Source: Nocardioides pantholopis (GTDB taxonomy: Bacteria > Actinomycetota > Actinomycetes > Propionibacteriales > Nocardioidaceae). From it: a DNA stretch of 64,000 bases. The notes under the pieces are model-generated. The model did no database searches, was not told the origin of the DNA, and saw nothing but the letters and a program-made list of their open reading frames with translations. Shown piece after piece: positions 40,218 through 49,255 of this stretch. Every line of letters begins with the position of its first letter. The stretch's first letter is position 1. The position numbers and the translations under genes were made by a program. The stretch lies in assembly GCF_003710085.1 (NCBI RefSeq), contig NZ_CP033324.1:1178001-1242000 (forward strand), given 5' to 3'.

Positions 40218-41801
40218 TCAGCGGGCGGCCAGCACCGCCTGGGCCGCGTTGTGCCCGCCCAGGCCGGAGACGGCGCCGCCGCGGCGGGCGCCGGAGCCGC
40301 AGACCAGCACCGAGGCGAGGTCCGTCTGCACGCCCCACTGCTGGGCGGGGGTGTCCAGCCGCGCCCGGTTGGCCGCCCACGGCCAGTCCAGGTCGCCGTG
40401 GAAGATGTGGCCGCCCGGCATCGCGAGGTCGGCCTCGATCTCCTGGGGGATCTTCGCCTCGATGCAAGGGTTGCCGTCGGCGTCGCGGGCCACGCAGTTC
40501 TCGATCGGCTCGGCGAGGTGCTCGTTGAGCGACGCGATCGCCCGGGCGACCGCGGCCGCCTTGGTCGCCGCCGGGTTCGCCTCGAACAGGGTCGCGGGGG
40601 TGTGCAGCCCGAAGTAGGTCAGCGTGTGGGTGCCGGACGGCGCGTCGCCGAGGATCGAGCGGTCGCTCAGGGTGTGGCAGTAGACCTCGCCCGGCAGCCG
40701 GGTCGGGACCGCGCCGGCGGCCGCCTGGGCGTACGCCGCCTCGAGGGCGGCGTACTCCTCGCCGAGGTGCAGCGTGCCGGCGAAGGCGACGGCCGGGTCC
40801 ACGCCCGAGCGCAGCGCGGGGAGGCGGTCCAGCAGGATGTTCACCTTCAGCTGGGACCCGACCGGCTTGGTCCCGGGGTCCTCCTCCTCGCCGAGCAGGA
40901 TCCGCAGCACCCACGGGGCAACGTTCGCGAGCACGTGGCGCGTCGAGACCGTGTGCTCGCGGCCGCCGGCGTGCCAGGTCACCTCGGCCCCGTCGTCGGA
41001 GCCGCGGATCGCGCTGACCCCGGCCGAGGTGATGATCTCGGTGCCGCCCGCGACGGCCGCGCCGGCCAGTGCGTCGGTGACCGCGCCCATGCCGCCGACC
41101 GGGACCCGCCACTCGCCGGTGCCGTTGCCGATGAGGTGGTAGAGGAAGCACCGGTTCTGGACCAGGGAGGCGTCGCGCAGCGAGGCGAAGGTGCCGATCA
41201 GGGCGTCGGTGGCCACGACGCCGCGCACGGTGTCGTCGGCGAACCGGGCCTCGAGCGCCTCGCCCAGCGGACGCTCGACGAGGTCGCGCCACACGGCCGC
41301 GTCGACCTGGTCGCGGATCGCCCGCTCGTGGGGGAGCGGCTCCATCAGGGTCGGCGCCACCACGCCGGCGAGGTCCCCGACCTCGGCGTAGAAGCGTTGC
41401 CAGGCGGCGTACTCGTCCTCGCCGCCGGTCAGCTCGCGGAACGACGCCCGGGTGGCCTCGCCCTCGGGGCGCTCGACCAGCAGGCCGCCGGTGCGGCCCC
41501 CACGGCTCCAGGGCGTGTACGACGCGGTGCTGCGGGAGGTGAGGGCGAGGTCCAGGCCGAGGTCGTCGACCAGCCGGGTCGGGAGCAGCGAGACCAGGTA
41601 GGAGTAGCGCGAGAGCCGGGCGCCGTGACCGGCGAACGGCGTGGCCGAGACGGCCGCCCCGCCGGTGTGGTCGAGGCGCTCGAGGAGCAGGACCGAGAGG
41701 CCGGCCCGCGACAGGTACGCCGCGGACACCAGGCCGTTGTGCCCGCCGCCGACGACCACCGCGTCGTAGTGCGTCCGGGCGGGGGAAGTCAGCGAGTTCA
41801 C
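40218..41801 (-). CDS. FAD-dependent oxidoreductase of the phytoene-desaturase/PYROXD2 type
   Basis: The 527-residue product starts with the ADP-binding YDAVVVGGGHNGLVSAAYLSRAGLSVLLLERLDHTGGAA. It has the central RVPVGGMGAVTDALAGAAVAGGTEI strand-turn typical of the CrtI-like superfamily and a C-terminal FAD closure CGSGARRGGAVSGLGGHNAAQAVLA. No carotenoid genes are nearby, so a PYROXD2-like amine or lipid oxidoreductase role is more likely than carotenoid synthesis. The GTG start has CCTAGGTT just upstream, pointing to a leaderless transcript. Confidence 0.88.
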   Translation of the reverse strand: MNSLTSPARTHYDAVVVGGGHNGLVSAAYLSRAGLSVLLLERLDHTGGAAVSATPFAGHGARLSRYSYLVSLLPTRLVDDLGLDLALTSRSTASYTPWSRGGRTGGLLVERPEGEATRASFRELTGGEDEYAAWQRFYAEVGDLAGVVAPTLMEPLPHERAIRDQVDAAVWRDLVERPLGEALEARFADDTVRGVVATDALIGTFASLRDASLVQNRCFLYHLIGNGTGEWRVPVGGMGAVTDALAGAAVAGGTEIITSAGVSAIRGSDDGAEVTWHAGGREHTVSTRHVLANVAPWVLRILLGEEEDPGTKPVGSQLKVNILLDRLPALRSGVDPAVAFAGTLHLGEEYAALEAAYAQAAAGAVPTRLPGEVYCHTLSDRSILGDAPSGTHTLTYFGLHTPATLFEANPAATKAAAVARAIASLNEHLAEPIENCVARDADGNPCIEAKIPQEIEADLAMPGGHIFHGDLDWPWAANRARLDTPAQQWGVQTDLASVLVCGSGARRGGAVSGLGGHNAAQAVLAAR

Positions 41802-41931
41802 CGACCCAACCTAGGGCACGGCTACTGGTCTGGACCGGCGCCCCACCCGGGCCCCCGATCCGCGCGGGCCGGCGAGCCAGTGGCCCAACTTCCGGCGCCG
41901 GTGGCCGGTTTGGCCCGATGCTGGCGCAGTC

Positions 41932-43962
41932 GTGGCGAAGGTCTCGGAAGGGGAGCAGGTGTTGGGAGTGCCCGCGGGCGTCCGGGTGGCGGTCCTGATG
42001 CTGGTGATGGTGGCGGCCGGGTTCGCGGCGGTGCTGAGCGCACCCGACGACGGCCACGTCATCGGCATCTGGCCGGTCGGTGTGGCCACGGCCGCGCTGC
42101 TGGCCTCCGGCGGCCGCCGGGTCCCGCTCCTGCTCGGTGTGGTGGCGGCCTCCGCGATCGTCTCGATCGACCTCGCGGGTCGCCCGACGGCGGTCGCGGT
42201 CGGCTACGGCCTCGGCACCGCGGTGGAGGTCTGGGTGGTGTGGCGGATGCTGGGCGGCGCCGCGGCCACGCTGCCGCGGCTGCGCACCGACGGCGACCTG
42301 GCCCGCTACCTCGGCGCCTGCCTGGCCGGCGGCGCGACGATGGCGCTCGCCGGCGCGCTGACCTCCGCGGTGACCGGGTTCGGCTCGCCGTGGTTCGTCG
42401 CCCTGGCGCTCGGCACCGCCCACCTGGCCTCCCAGCTGGCGATCGTGCCGTTCTTCTGCCGGCTCCCCGACCACGGCGCGGTGGCCAGCACCCGCGAGCG
42501 GATCCTCCAGTGGCTCACGATCCTCGTGGTCACCCCGCTGATCTTCACGCCGGTGCACTTCCCGACGCTGACCTTCCTCATCATTCCCGTGCTCGTGTGG
42601 AGCGCCCTGCGGATCCGCCCCTTCGAGGCACTGGTCCAGGTGTGCGCGGTGATGTTCTTCGCGATCACGATGACGACCTTCCAGCGCGGCCCCTTCGCGG
42701 CCGCCCCGGACGCCTTCGAGCTGCCTCGCGACGCCCGCGGGGTGCTGCTCGCGGCGTTCGCGATCACCTGCGTGCTGGTCGTGGTCCCGCTGCTGCTGCG
42801 GGTCGGGCAGCAGGTCGTCACCGCCCGCGAGGCCGCGGCCGAGCGGGACCGCCTGGAGAACATCGTGCGCGGCACGCCCGGCGTGGCGATCATCGGGACC
42901 GACGAGACCGGCCGGATCACGCTGTTCAACCCCGGCGCGGAGCGGCTGCTGAGCTACCGCGCCAGCGACGTCCTGGGGCACGACTCGCAGCTGCTGCACA
43001 CCGCGGGCGCGATCAGCGAGAAGGCCACCGAGCTGGGGGTCACCGACCGGTTCGCCGACGTGCTGAGCGCCCTGGTCGGCCCCGAGGTGGGCGCCAGCGA
43101 GCTGCGGCTGCGGCGCGGGGACGGCGAGGAGCGCAGCCACCTGATGACGATCTCGCGGATCACCGACGAGGTGGACCGGGTGGTCGGCTACGTCAGCACG
43201 TCCGAGGACGTCACGGAGCGGCTGCTGGCGGAGAGCGCCCTGAAGGAGGCGGTGGACCGGCTCCAGGAGGTGGACGCGGTCAAGGACGCGTTCGTCTCGA
43301 CGGTGAGCCACGAGCTGCGGACCCCGATCACCAGCATCCGCGGCTACCTGGAGATGCTCGAGGACGGCGACTTCGGCGAGCTCTCCGGCCCGCAGGCGGA
43401 CGCCGTACGCCGCATCGACGCCAACAGCCGCCGGCTGCTCGGGCTCATCGACGACCTGCTCTCGCTCTCCCGGATGCAGGACGGCGCGGTCCTGGAGGCC
43501 GAGCGGGCCTTCGACCTGCGCGACGTCGTCGCGGCCGGGTACGACGTGGCGGTGCCTGCGGTCCGGGGCCGGGACCTGGAGCTGGACCTCACGCTGCCAC
43601 CGGACCCGGTGCCGTTCCTCGGCGACCCCGAGCTGCTGGAGCGGGTGGTGGTCAACCTGGTCGGCAACGCGGTGAAGTTCACCCCGCCGGGCGGGCGGGT
43701 CCGGGTCGCGCTGGTGTTCTCGGGGGACGCGGTGGAGCTGAGCGTGGCCGACACCGGGATCGGGATCCCGGTCTCCGAGCAGCACCTGCTGTTCCAGCGC
43801 TTCTTCCGCTCCGAGCTCGCCCGCCGCAACGCCATCCAGGGCAGCGGGCTGGGCCTGTCGATCGCGCGCGCGATCGTCGAGCGCCACGGCGGGACCATCG
43901 CCGTGGAGTCGGCCGCGGGGGAGGGCACCACCTTCCGGGTCCGGCTCCCGATCGTCGGCTGA
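41932..43962 (+). CDS. Membrane sensor histidine kinase (MASE1-like, PAS, HisKA, HATPase)
   Basis: The 676-residue product has about eight N-terminal membrane helices resembling MASE1 (to about residue 300), a PAS domain (PGVAIIGTDETGRITLFNPGAERLLSYRASDVLG), the dimerisation/phosphorylation motif VSTVSHELRTPITSIRGYLEMLEDG with His 460, and ATP-binding boxes VVNLVGNAVKFTPPGG, VADTGIGIP and GSGLGLSIARAIVERHGG. No response regulator is adjacent, so it is an orphan kinase; the NarL proteins 2.5-5 kb away are possible but unproven partners. GTG 41932 is used; GTG 41971 is an alternative. Confidence 0.88.
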   Translation: MAKVSEGEQVLGVPAGVRVAVLMLVMVAAGFAAVLSAPDDGHVIGIWPVGVATAALLASGGRRVPLLLGVVAASAIVSIDLAGRPTAVAVGYGLGTAVEVWVVWRMLGGAAATLPRLRTDGDLARYLGACLAGGATMALAGALTSAVTGFGSPWFVALALGTAHLASQLAIVPFFCRLPDHGAVASTRERILQWLTILVVTPLIFTPVHFPTLTFLIIPVLVWSALRIRPFEALVQVCAVMFFAITMTTFQRGPFAAAPDAFELPRDARGVLLAAFAITCVLVVVPLLLRVGQQVVTAREAAAERDRLENIVRGTPGVAIIGTDETGRITLFNPGAERLLSYRASDVLGHDSQLLHTAGAISEKATELGVTDRFADVLSALVGPEVGASELRLRRGDGEERSHLMTISRITDEVDRVVGYVSTSEDVTERLLAESALKEAVDRLQEVDAVKDAFVSTVSHELRTPITSIRGYLEMLEDGDFGELSGPQADAVRRIDANSRRLLGLIDDLLSLSRMQDGAVLEAERAFDLRDVVAAGYDVAVPAVRGRDLELDLTLPPDPVPFLGDPELLERVVVNLVGNAVKFTPPGGRVRVALVFSGDAVELSVADTGIGIPVSEQHLLFQRFFRSELARRNAIQGSGLGLSIARAIVERHGGTIAVESAAGEGTTFRVRLPIVG

Positions 43963-43970
43963 CCGCGAGC

Positions 43971-43989
43971 CCCGCGCGACGCGCGCGGG
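43971..43989 (+). terminator. Hairpin after the histidine kinase
   Basis: CCCGCGCG and CGCGCGGG form an 8-bp stem around ACG, 9 bp after the kinase stop. An A-run, not a T-run, follows on this strand, so its use as terminator is uncertain. Confidence 0.45.
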
Positions 43990-44088
43990 CCCGAAAAAAG
44001 GTAAAGAACCGGGCGTCGCCCGTGACACGATCTGCGGGTGCGGTGCCGCCTCGAGGCACGCCGAGGAGAAGATCCAAGGAGCCTGCTG

Positions 44089-45978
44089 ATGCGTCGCGTT
44101 CTCGCTGCCCTGGTCACCGCCGCGGTGGCCCTCGCCCTGGCGGTCGCGGGCGCAGTGAGCGTCGTCCCCGACACGGGCGCCCGCCCGGCCGCCGCCGCGG
44201 CCCCGGCCAGCCCGGCCAGCCCGGCCGACGACCGTGCAGCCCAGCCGGTGCCGGCGGCGGTCGCCGCGGTGAAGGCTGCCCGGGCGAAGCTGGCGAAGGT
44301 CGACAAGCGGCTGCGCAAGGCCCGGTCCGGAGTCCGGAAGGCGGAGCGCCAGCTGCGCCAGATTCGCAAGAGCAGGGCGCCGAGGGCCCGCAAGGCGCGC
44401 CTGGTCAAGGCCAAGCGGACGGCCGTGCGCACCGGGAAGGCGAAGGTGCGCCGCGCCCTACGCGCCCGCACCCGCGCCCGCAACGCCGTCCGGACCGCCG
44501 AGGCCAAGCTGCGGGCGGTCCGCCCGCTGGGCAAGCCCAACGTCGTGGTCTTCCTGCTCGACGACATGCGCGCCGACGAGCTGAACCACCTGCCGAAGAC
44601 CCGCAAGCTGCTCGCCGGCTCGGGCCTGGAGCTGACCGACGCGGTCTCCGCCCACCCCCTGTGCTGCCCGGCCCGGGCCCAGCTGCTCACCGGGCAGTAC
44701 GCCCAGAACAACGGGGTGCGCCACAACTCCGGCGTACACGGCGGCTACGCGTCCTACACCCCGGCCTCGACCCTGGCCACGATGCTCAGCGCCGCCGGCT
44801 ACCGGACCGCGCTGCACGGCAAGTACCTCAACGGCTACGGCGGGTCGGTCGCCCAGCCGACCGAGCCGGGCTGGTCCACCTGGGACGCGCTGGTGCGCGG
44901 CACCTACGACTACAAGACGTTCGGCTTCGTCAACGGCGACCGGTTCCGCGACGACTACGTGACCGACCGGATCACCGAGCGCAGCATCGCCACGATCCGC
45001 CGCGACGCCGACCGGCAGAACCCGTTCTTCGTGCTGGCCGGCCACCCGGCCCCCCACTACGCGTGGGGCCCCAGCTGGGCGGCGAGGCACAACCCGCCCG
45101 TGGGCAAGCCGAAGTACGTCAAGGCGTACGCCGGGCGCCAGGCCCCGTCCCTGTCCGACCCGGCCTTCGCCGAGGCCGACCTGAGCGACAAGCCGGCGTC
45201 CTGGCTGTCCTCGGAGGGTCGCGCGGACTCCCGCGACTACGTGCAGCAGCAGTTCGTGCACCGCGCCGCGGCGCTGCGCTCGGTCGACGACGGCATCGCG
45301 GCCACCGTCGAGGAGCTGCGCCGGCTCGGGGAGCTGAGCAACACCTACCTCGTGGTCACCTCCGACAACGGCTACACGCTGGGCGAGCACGCCTCGATGG
45401 GCAAGAACGTCTTCTACGACGAGGCGCTCACGGTCCCGATGCTGGTCTCCGGTCCGGGCGTGCGCGCCGGCTCCTCGACGCTGCCGGTCCACCTCGCCGA
45501 CCTCGCGGCCACGATCCTCGACGTGGCCGGGGCGACGCCGACGCACGTGCTCGACGGCCGGTCCTTCGTCCCCGAGCTCCGGTCCGCCTCGGGGTCGGGG
45601 GAGCCCGCCTGGCGGGACACGACACTGCTGCTGGCGGGCGCGCCGCAGAGCCGGGCCGCCGACCAGTGGGGCTTCCGCGGCGTACGCACCGAGCGCTACG
45701 TGTACGGCGTCTCGTGGTTCGCGCCGGAGGAGGAGGTGCTCTTCGACCGGATGACCGACCCCGCCGAGCTGACCTCGGTCCACCGGGACCCCCGCTACGC
45801 GGCCGTCCGGGCGGAGCTGCGCCGTCGTGCCGAGCTGCTCTCGAGCTGCGTCGGAGCCTCCTGCAACCGGAGCTTCGGGGCGCTGCCCGAGCCCCGGTCC
45901 GGCCCGGCGGAGCCCGCCGACCCGGCTCCCGAGCCCGAGCAGCCAGCGCCCGTGCGGGACCGCGTTCTCATCCCGTAG
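44089..45978 (+). CDS. Secreted sulfatase with basic coiled N-terminal domain
   Basis: The 629-residue product has a signal peptide (about 1-36), a Lys/Arg/Ala-rich helical region (about 55-145), and a sulfatase domain: PNVVVFLLDDMRADEL (metal Asp pair), LCCPARAQLLTGQYAQNNGV with the formylglycine site Cys 192 (C-C-P-A-R), GKYLNGYGG, and SDNGYTLGEHASMGKN. It hydrolyses sulfate (or phosphate) esters outside the cell after Cys-to-formylglycine conversion by a separate enzyme not encoded nearby. The cationic region could bind wall polymers or sulfated glycans. AAGGA precedes ATG 44089. Confidence 0.88.
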   Translation: MRRVLAALVTAAVALALAVAGAVSVVPDTGARPAAAAAPASPASPADDRAAQPVPAAVAAVKAARAKLAKVDKRLRKARSGVRKAERQLRQIRKSRAPRARKARLVKAKRTAVRTGKAKVRRALRARTRARNAVRTAEAKLRAVRPLGKPNVVVFLLDDMRADELNHLPKTRKLLAGSGLELTDAVSAHPLCCPARAQLLTGQYAQNNGVRHNSGVHGGYASYTPASTLATMLSAAGYRTALHGKYLNGYGGSVAQPTEPGWSTWDALVRGTYDYKTFGFVNGDRFRDDYVTDRITERSIATIRRDADRQNPFFVLAGHPAPHYAWGPSWAARHNPPVGKPKYVKAYAGRQAPSLSDPAFAEADLSDKPASWLSSEGRADSRDYVQQQFVHRAAALRSVDDGIAATVEELRRLGELSNTYLVVTSDNGYTLGEHASMGKNVFYDEALTVPMLVSGPGVRAGSSTLPVHLADLAATILDVAGATPTHVLDGRSFVPELRSASGSGEPAWRDTTLLLAGAPQSRAADQWGFRGVRTERYVYGVSWFAPEEEVLFDRMTDPAELTSVHRDPRYAAVRAELRRRAELLSSCVGASCNRSFGALPEPRSGPAEPADPAPEPEQPAPVRDRVLIP

Positions 45979-46101
45979 CGCGCCGCGCCGCCTCCCGGCG
46001 GTGACGCTCGCCCGAAACGGGTGGGGCGCGCAGCGCCGTCCCGGCGCACGCTGAGGTTCTGCTGGGGCCGCTCGGGCGCCACCGCAGGGAGGAGCTCGGC
46101 G

Positions 46102-46320
46102 ATGAGACGATCCGACGCGTTGCGGACCCGGCGGCACGCGCGTCCGCCCCAGGTGCTGGCGGCCGGCGGCGGAGCCGCCCGCCGCCTCGATCCGGGCCGG
46201 GCCCGCCCGGTGGTGGCGGGGGTCCTGGCGGCGGTGCTCCTGGCCGCGCTCGTGGCCGGCGTGGTGGGTGCCGTGCTGTGGTCGGTGGTGCGTCTGTTCC
46301 TGAGCCTGGCCGCCGGCTGA
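46102..46320 (+). CDS. Small membrane protein, unknown
   Basis: The 72-residue product has an Arg-rich N-terminal half and one C-terminal hydrophobic helix (VVAGVLAAVLLAALVAGVVGAVLWSVVRLFL). A good GGGAGGAGC ribosome site lies 6-7 bp before the ATG. It stands alone between the sulfatase and the NarL-type regulator. No family recognised. Confidence 0.65.
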   Translation: MRRSDALRTRRHARPPQVLAAGGGAARRLDPGRARPVVAGVLAAVLLAALVAGVVGAVLWSVVRLFLSLAAG

Positions 46321-46443
46321 CCCCGGTCCGCGCTGGACGACGACCGCAGGCCGCTGGTCGTGGTCTACTGGAATGTCTAGGCGTCGCTGCCCGCGGATGG
46401 TGCGGGACCAGAGCTCCGCCATGGAGCCTCTGGAAGTGTCATC

Positions 46444-47070
46444 GTGCCCGTCCGCGTCGCGCTCACCAACGACTACGAGATCGTCACCCAGGGTCTGCGG
46501 GCGATGCTCGAGGAGCACGCCGACCGGGTCCGGGTCGTCGAGGCGACGGTGGGGTCGGCGATCGCGGCCGAGGCCGACGTGATCCTCTTCGACACCTTCG
46601 GGCGCCTCGTCGCCGGCGACGAGAAGCTGCGGCGGGTGGTGCGGGAGAACGACGCGAAGGTAGTGGTCTTCAGCTGGGAGTCCTATCCCGAGAGCCTGGC
46701 CCTGGAGTGCGGCGCCGTCGGCATCATCCACAAGGGCCTGACCGGTGCGGAGCTCGCCGCGGCGCTGGTCGCCATCCACGAGGGCCGTCCGTTCTCGTTG
46801 CCGCACCCCGCGAGCGAGACCATGCCCGCCTGGCCCGGTCGGGAGCACGGCCTCAGCCCCCGGGAGGCGGAGCTCCTCTCGCTGATCGTGCAGGGGCTGA
46901 CCAACCAGGAGATGGCCGAGCGGACCTACCTGAGCATCAACACCGTGAAGACCTATGTCCGCTCCTGCTACCGCAAGATCGGCGTCGTCAGCCGCTCGCA
47001 GGCGGTCGTGTGGGGTCTGCGCAACGGCTTCGACGTCGACGAGCAGCAGCCCACGCCCCGTCGGGGCTAG
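46444..47070 (+). CDS. NarL/LuxR-type response regulator A
   Basis: The 208-residue product has a degenerate receiver domain (VRVALTNDYEIVTQGLRAMLEEHADRV; ILFDTFG supplies a possible phospho-Asp; GIIHKGL the Lys) and a LuxR-type HTH (LSPREAELLSLIVQGLTNQEMAERTYLSINTVKTYVRSCYRKIGVVSRSQAVVWG). The acidic pair usually written DD is ND. It is a close paralogue of the regulator at 48536. GTG start. Confidence 0.88.
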   Translation: MPVRVALTNDYEIVTQGLRAMLEEHADRVRVVEATVGSAIAAEADVILFDTFGRLVAGDEKLRRVVRENDAKVVVFSWESYPESLALECGAVGIIHKGLTGAELAAALVAIHEGRPFSLPHPASETMPAWPGREHGLSPREAELLSLIVQGLTNQEMAERTYLSINTVKTYVRSCYRKIGVVSRSQAVVWGLRNGFDVDEQQPTPRRG

Positions 47071-47071
47071 A

Positions 47072-47090
47072 CCCGACAGTTCCGGTCGGG
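47072..47090. terminator. Short hairpin between convergent genes
   Basis: CCCGAC (47072-47077) pairs with GTCGGG (47085-47090) around a 7-nt loop, located between the regulator A stop and the stop of the small membrane gene on the other strand. Confidence 0.4.
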
Positions 47091-47097
47091 GTCCCGG

Positions 47098-47238
47098 CTA
47101 GCGCCGGGTGATCCAGGTGGCCACCGTGCTGCGCAGGCTGATGCGCCGCTGGCGCCGGTACTGCAGCATCGGCACCACGAGCTGGACGACCACTGCCGCG
47201 CTGGAGAGCGCGGCGAGAATCAGGACGAGTGTCAGCAT
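47098..47238 (-). CDS. Small single-pass membrane protein
   Basis: The 46-residue product begins MLTLVLILAALSSAAVVVQLVVPML, a single helix, followed by a basic tail (QYRRQRRISLRS). An AAGGGGGGAG ribosome site lies 3 bp before the ATG. Size and layout are typical of small regulatory membrane proteins; function unknown. Confidence 0.55.
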   Translation of the reverse strand: MLTLVLILAALSSAAVVVQLVVPMLQYRRQRRISLRSTVATWITRR

Positions 47239-47651
47239 GGCTCCCCCCTTCTCGGGGCGGGCGGTCCGAGCACCCGCCTGGGACCACCGGTGCCCTCGCA
47301 GCCAGGGACCAGCATCATCCGGAGGGGTCATTTCGTGCGGGAGACCGGTGGGGTGGAGGCGGCTCGGCTCGCCTCGGCGCTGTCCGGAAAAACAGGTGGG
47401 GTGGGGTCAACGTTCTCGAAGAACGGGTGGGGTCGGGGCGATATCGGGGCCCCCAAATCCTCCCGACCCCACCAGTTGTTCTCGGAGCCCCGGACAGCCC
47501 TACCCGGCAAGCTGCACACGGGTGGTCCCGGGATCCACGAGACGCTGAGCGTCGAGGACCGGGCCGCCCGCCTCCTGGCCAACCTCGAGGACTTCGTGGG
47601 ACGGGTCTGCGCCCCTGCGTGATCCCCAGCGGGCGGTACGGCGCCGAGCCG
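47239..47651. other. Gene-poor interval with GGTGGGGT motifs and a long inverted repeat
   Basis: The motif GGTGGGGT recurs (about 47349, 47397, 47426). GGTGGGGTCGGG (47426-47437) and CCCGACCCCACC (47462-47473) are perfectly complementary across 24 bp, with weaker pairing extending outward (CGAAGAAC / GTTGTTCTCG). An open frame 47290-47622 exists but looks like a by-product of GC-rich DNA. Confidence 0.6.
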
Positions 47652-48371
47652 TCAGTCCTGCTCGTCCTCCGCGGCCCGCCCCGCCAGGAGGGTCTCGGCC
47701 AGCTCGGCGGGTGTCACGCCGGTGCGGAGGACCGCCTGGTCGAAGAGCTCGCGCGCCTCGTCGACCTCGAGGCGGTGGCTCTCGGCGAGCCAGCCCACGG
47801 CCATCGCGATGCGCACCTTCTCCCGCAGCACCGTCGGCGCCTGCTGGGCGGTGTGCCGGGTGCTGAACTCGAGGTCGGCGTTCGTGACCGCCCCGGGGGC
47901 CCAGGCCTCGAAGATGTGGGCGATCTCCTCGTGGTGGCCGGTGAAGGCGTGCTTCGTGGCGGCGTACAGGTTGACGCAGCCGAGCACGTCGCTCCCGGTG
48001 ATGATCGGCAGGGTCAGGGTGCTCGCCACGGCGTGGGCGGCGGTCGCCTGGGCGAAGACCTGCCAGCGGGTCTCGTCCAGCGGGTTGCTCTCGTCGTCCT
48101 CGAGCCGTCCCGGGTCGTCGGCGCCCTCCATCGGGGGCCGCCCGGCGATGTACTGCACGGCGTCCAGCACCGCCACCTCCCGGTGGCTCGCGACGACCGT
48201 GAACGTGATGCCCTCCTGCATCGAGGCGACGCTGACGCCGACGCAGTCGGGGATGAGATCCTGCACCTGGCTGACCCGCTCGACCAGCTGGTCGAGCAGG
48301 TCCTCGTTGTCGGGGGTCAGGAACGGCCCGAACAACTCGGCCGCCTGAGCACTCTCCGGAATGAGCTCCAC
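47652..48371 (-). CDS. GAF-ANTAR domain regulator
   Basis: The 239-residue product has a GAF-like sensor domain (DLIPDCVGVSVASMQEGITFTVVASHREVAVLDAVQYIAGRPP, then STLTLPIITGSDVLGCVNLYAATKHAFTGHHEE) and a C-terminal ANTAR domain (LREKVRIAMAVGWLAESHRLEVDEARELFDQAVLRTGVTPAELAETLL). ANTAR proteins bind nascent RNA hairpins and prevent termination. It lies between two NarL-type paralogues in opposite orientation to both, with a GTG start. The inverted repeat at 47426-47473 lies downstream of it, not in its leader. Confidence 0.85.
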   Translation of the reverse strand: MELIPESAQAAELFGPFLTPDNEDLLDQLVERVSQVQDLIPDCVGVSVASMQEGITFTVVASHREVAVLDAVQYIAGRPPMEGADDPGRLEDDESNPLDETRWQVFAQATAAHAVASTLTLPIITGSDVLGCVNLYAATKHAFTGHHEEIAHIFEAWAPGAVTNADLEFSTRHTAQQAPTVLREKVRIAMAVGWLAESHRLEVDEARELFDQAVLRTGVTPAELAETLLAGRAAEDEQD

Positions 48372-48535
48372 GCGGCCTTGTACCCCGTCGCGGACGATTC
48401 CTTCTCGCGACCGACCAACTTGTCGACGGGCCGCTTCGGTGGGCGTCGGCCGGGGTGGCGCGGGGTGGTTGACTGGGGGTGTGACGCGTCGTCGGCCGTA
48501 AGCAATGCGGTGATCGACGCCAGAAGGATCGGGAA

Positions 48536-49177
48536 GTGGCCGTCGTGCCTGTCCGAGTTGCCCTTGCCAACGACTACGAGGTCGTGATGCGCGGCCTCGC
48601 CGCGATCCTCCATGATCACGCCGACCGGGTGGAGGTCGTCGAGTCGACCACCGCGACCGGGGTGGCGGCCGACGTCGACATCATCCTCGTCGACATGTTC
48701 GGCCGGCCACCAGGCGATGAGGAGAAGCTGCGCCGGCTGGTGCGCGAGAACGACGCGAAGGTCGTGATCTTCAGCTGGCAGAGCTACCCCGCCGGCGCCG
48801 CACGCGCGTACGGCGTCGCCGGGACCGTCCACAAGGGCATCAGCGGTGCGGAGCTCGCCGACGCGTTGGTCGCGATCCACGAAGGCAGCCGCCTGCCTCG
48901 GTCTCGGTCGGGGACCGCGCCGGACGGGGAAGCGGGCTGGTCCGGTGCCGAGTACGGGCTGGGAGCGCGGGAGGCCGAGATCCTGGCCCTGGTCGTGCAG
49001 GGGTTCACCAACCAGCAGATCGCGACGCAGACCTACCTGAGCATCAACACCGTCAAGACCTACATCCGCTCCTGCTACCGCAAGCTCGGCTTCACCAACC
49101 GCGCCCAGGCGGTCGCCTGGGGCTTCCAGCACGCCTTCGGGGTCGAGGACCCGCGGCAGAGCCCGCGCTCGCCGTGA
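48536..49177 (+). CDS. NarL/LuxR-type response regulator B
   Basis: The 213-residue product has a receiver (VRVALANDYEVVMRGLAAILHDHADRV; ILVDMFG; GTVHKGI) and HTH (LGAREAEILALVVQGFTNQQIATQTYLSINTVKTYIRSCYRKLGFTNRAQAVAWG). It is highly similar to regulator A over its entire length, including the unusual ND in place of the acidic DD pair. GTG 48536 follows AAGGA; GTG 48545 would match the start of regulator A. A recent duplication of A or B is likely. Confidence 0.88.
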   Translation: MAVVPVRVALANDYEVVMRGLAAILHDHADRVEVVESTTATGVAADVDIILVDMFGRPPGDEEKLRRLVRENDAKVVIFSWQSYPAGAARAYGVAGTVHKGISGAELADALVAIHEGSRLPRSRSGTAPDGEAGWSGAEYGLGAREAEILALVVQGFTNQQIATQTYLSINTVKTYIRSCYRKLGFTNRAQAVAWGFQHAFGVEDPRQSPRSP

Positions 49178-49213
49178 GGGGTGCTCTCGACCCGGCCTTG
49201 CCCGCAGAGCAGT

Positions 49214-49246
49214 CGAGCCCCTGACCTGGTCCAGGTCAGGGGCTCG
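49214..49246 (-). terminator. Perfect 16-bp hairpin downstream of tRNA-His
   Basis: CGAGCCCCTGACCTGG (49214-49229) and CCAGGTCAGGGGCTCG (49231-49246) are fully complementary. It lies 9 bp beyond the tRNA 3' end and also follows regulator B on the other strand. Confidence 0.8.
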
Positions 49247-49255
49247 ATCTGTTGG

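Noticed and set aside
47290-47622. 110-codon plus-strand frame over the GGTGGGGT region
   Set aside because: No ribosome site; sequence follows the repeat pattern (TGGVE, TGGVG) and the overlapping minus frame is equally open.
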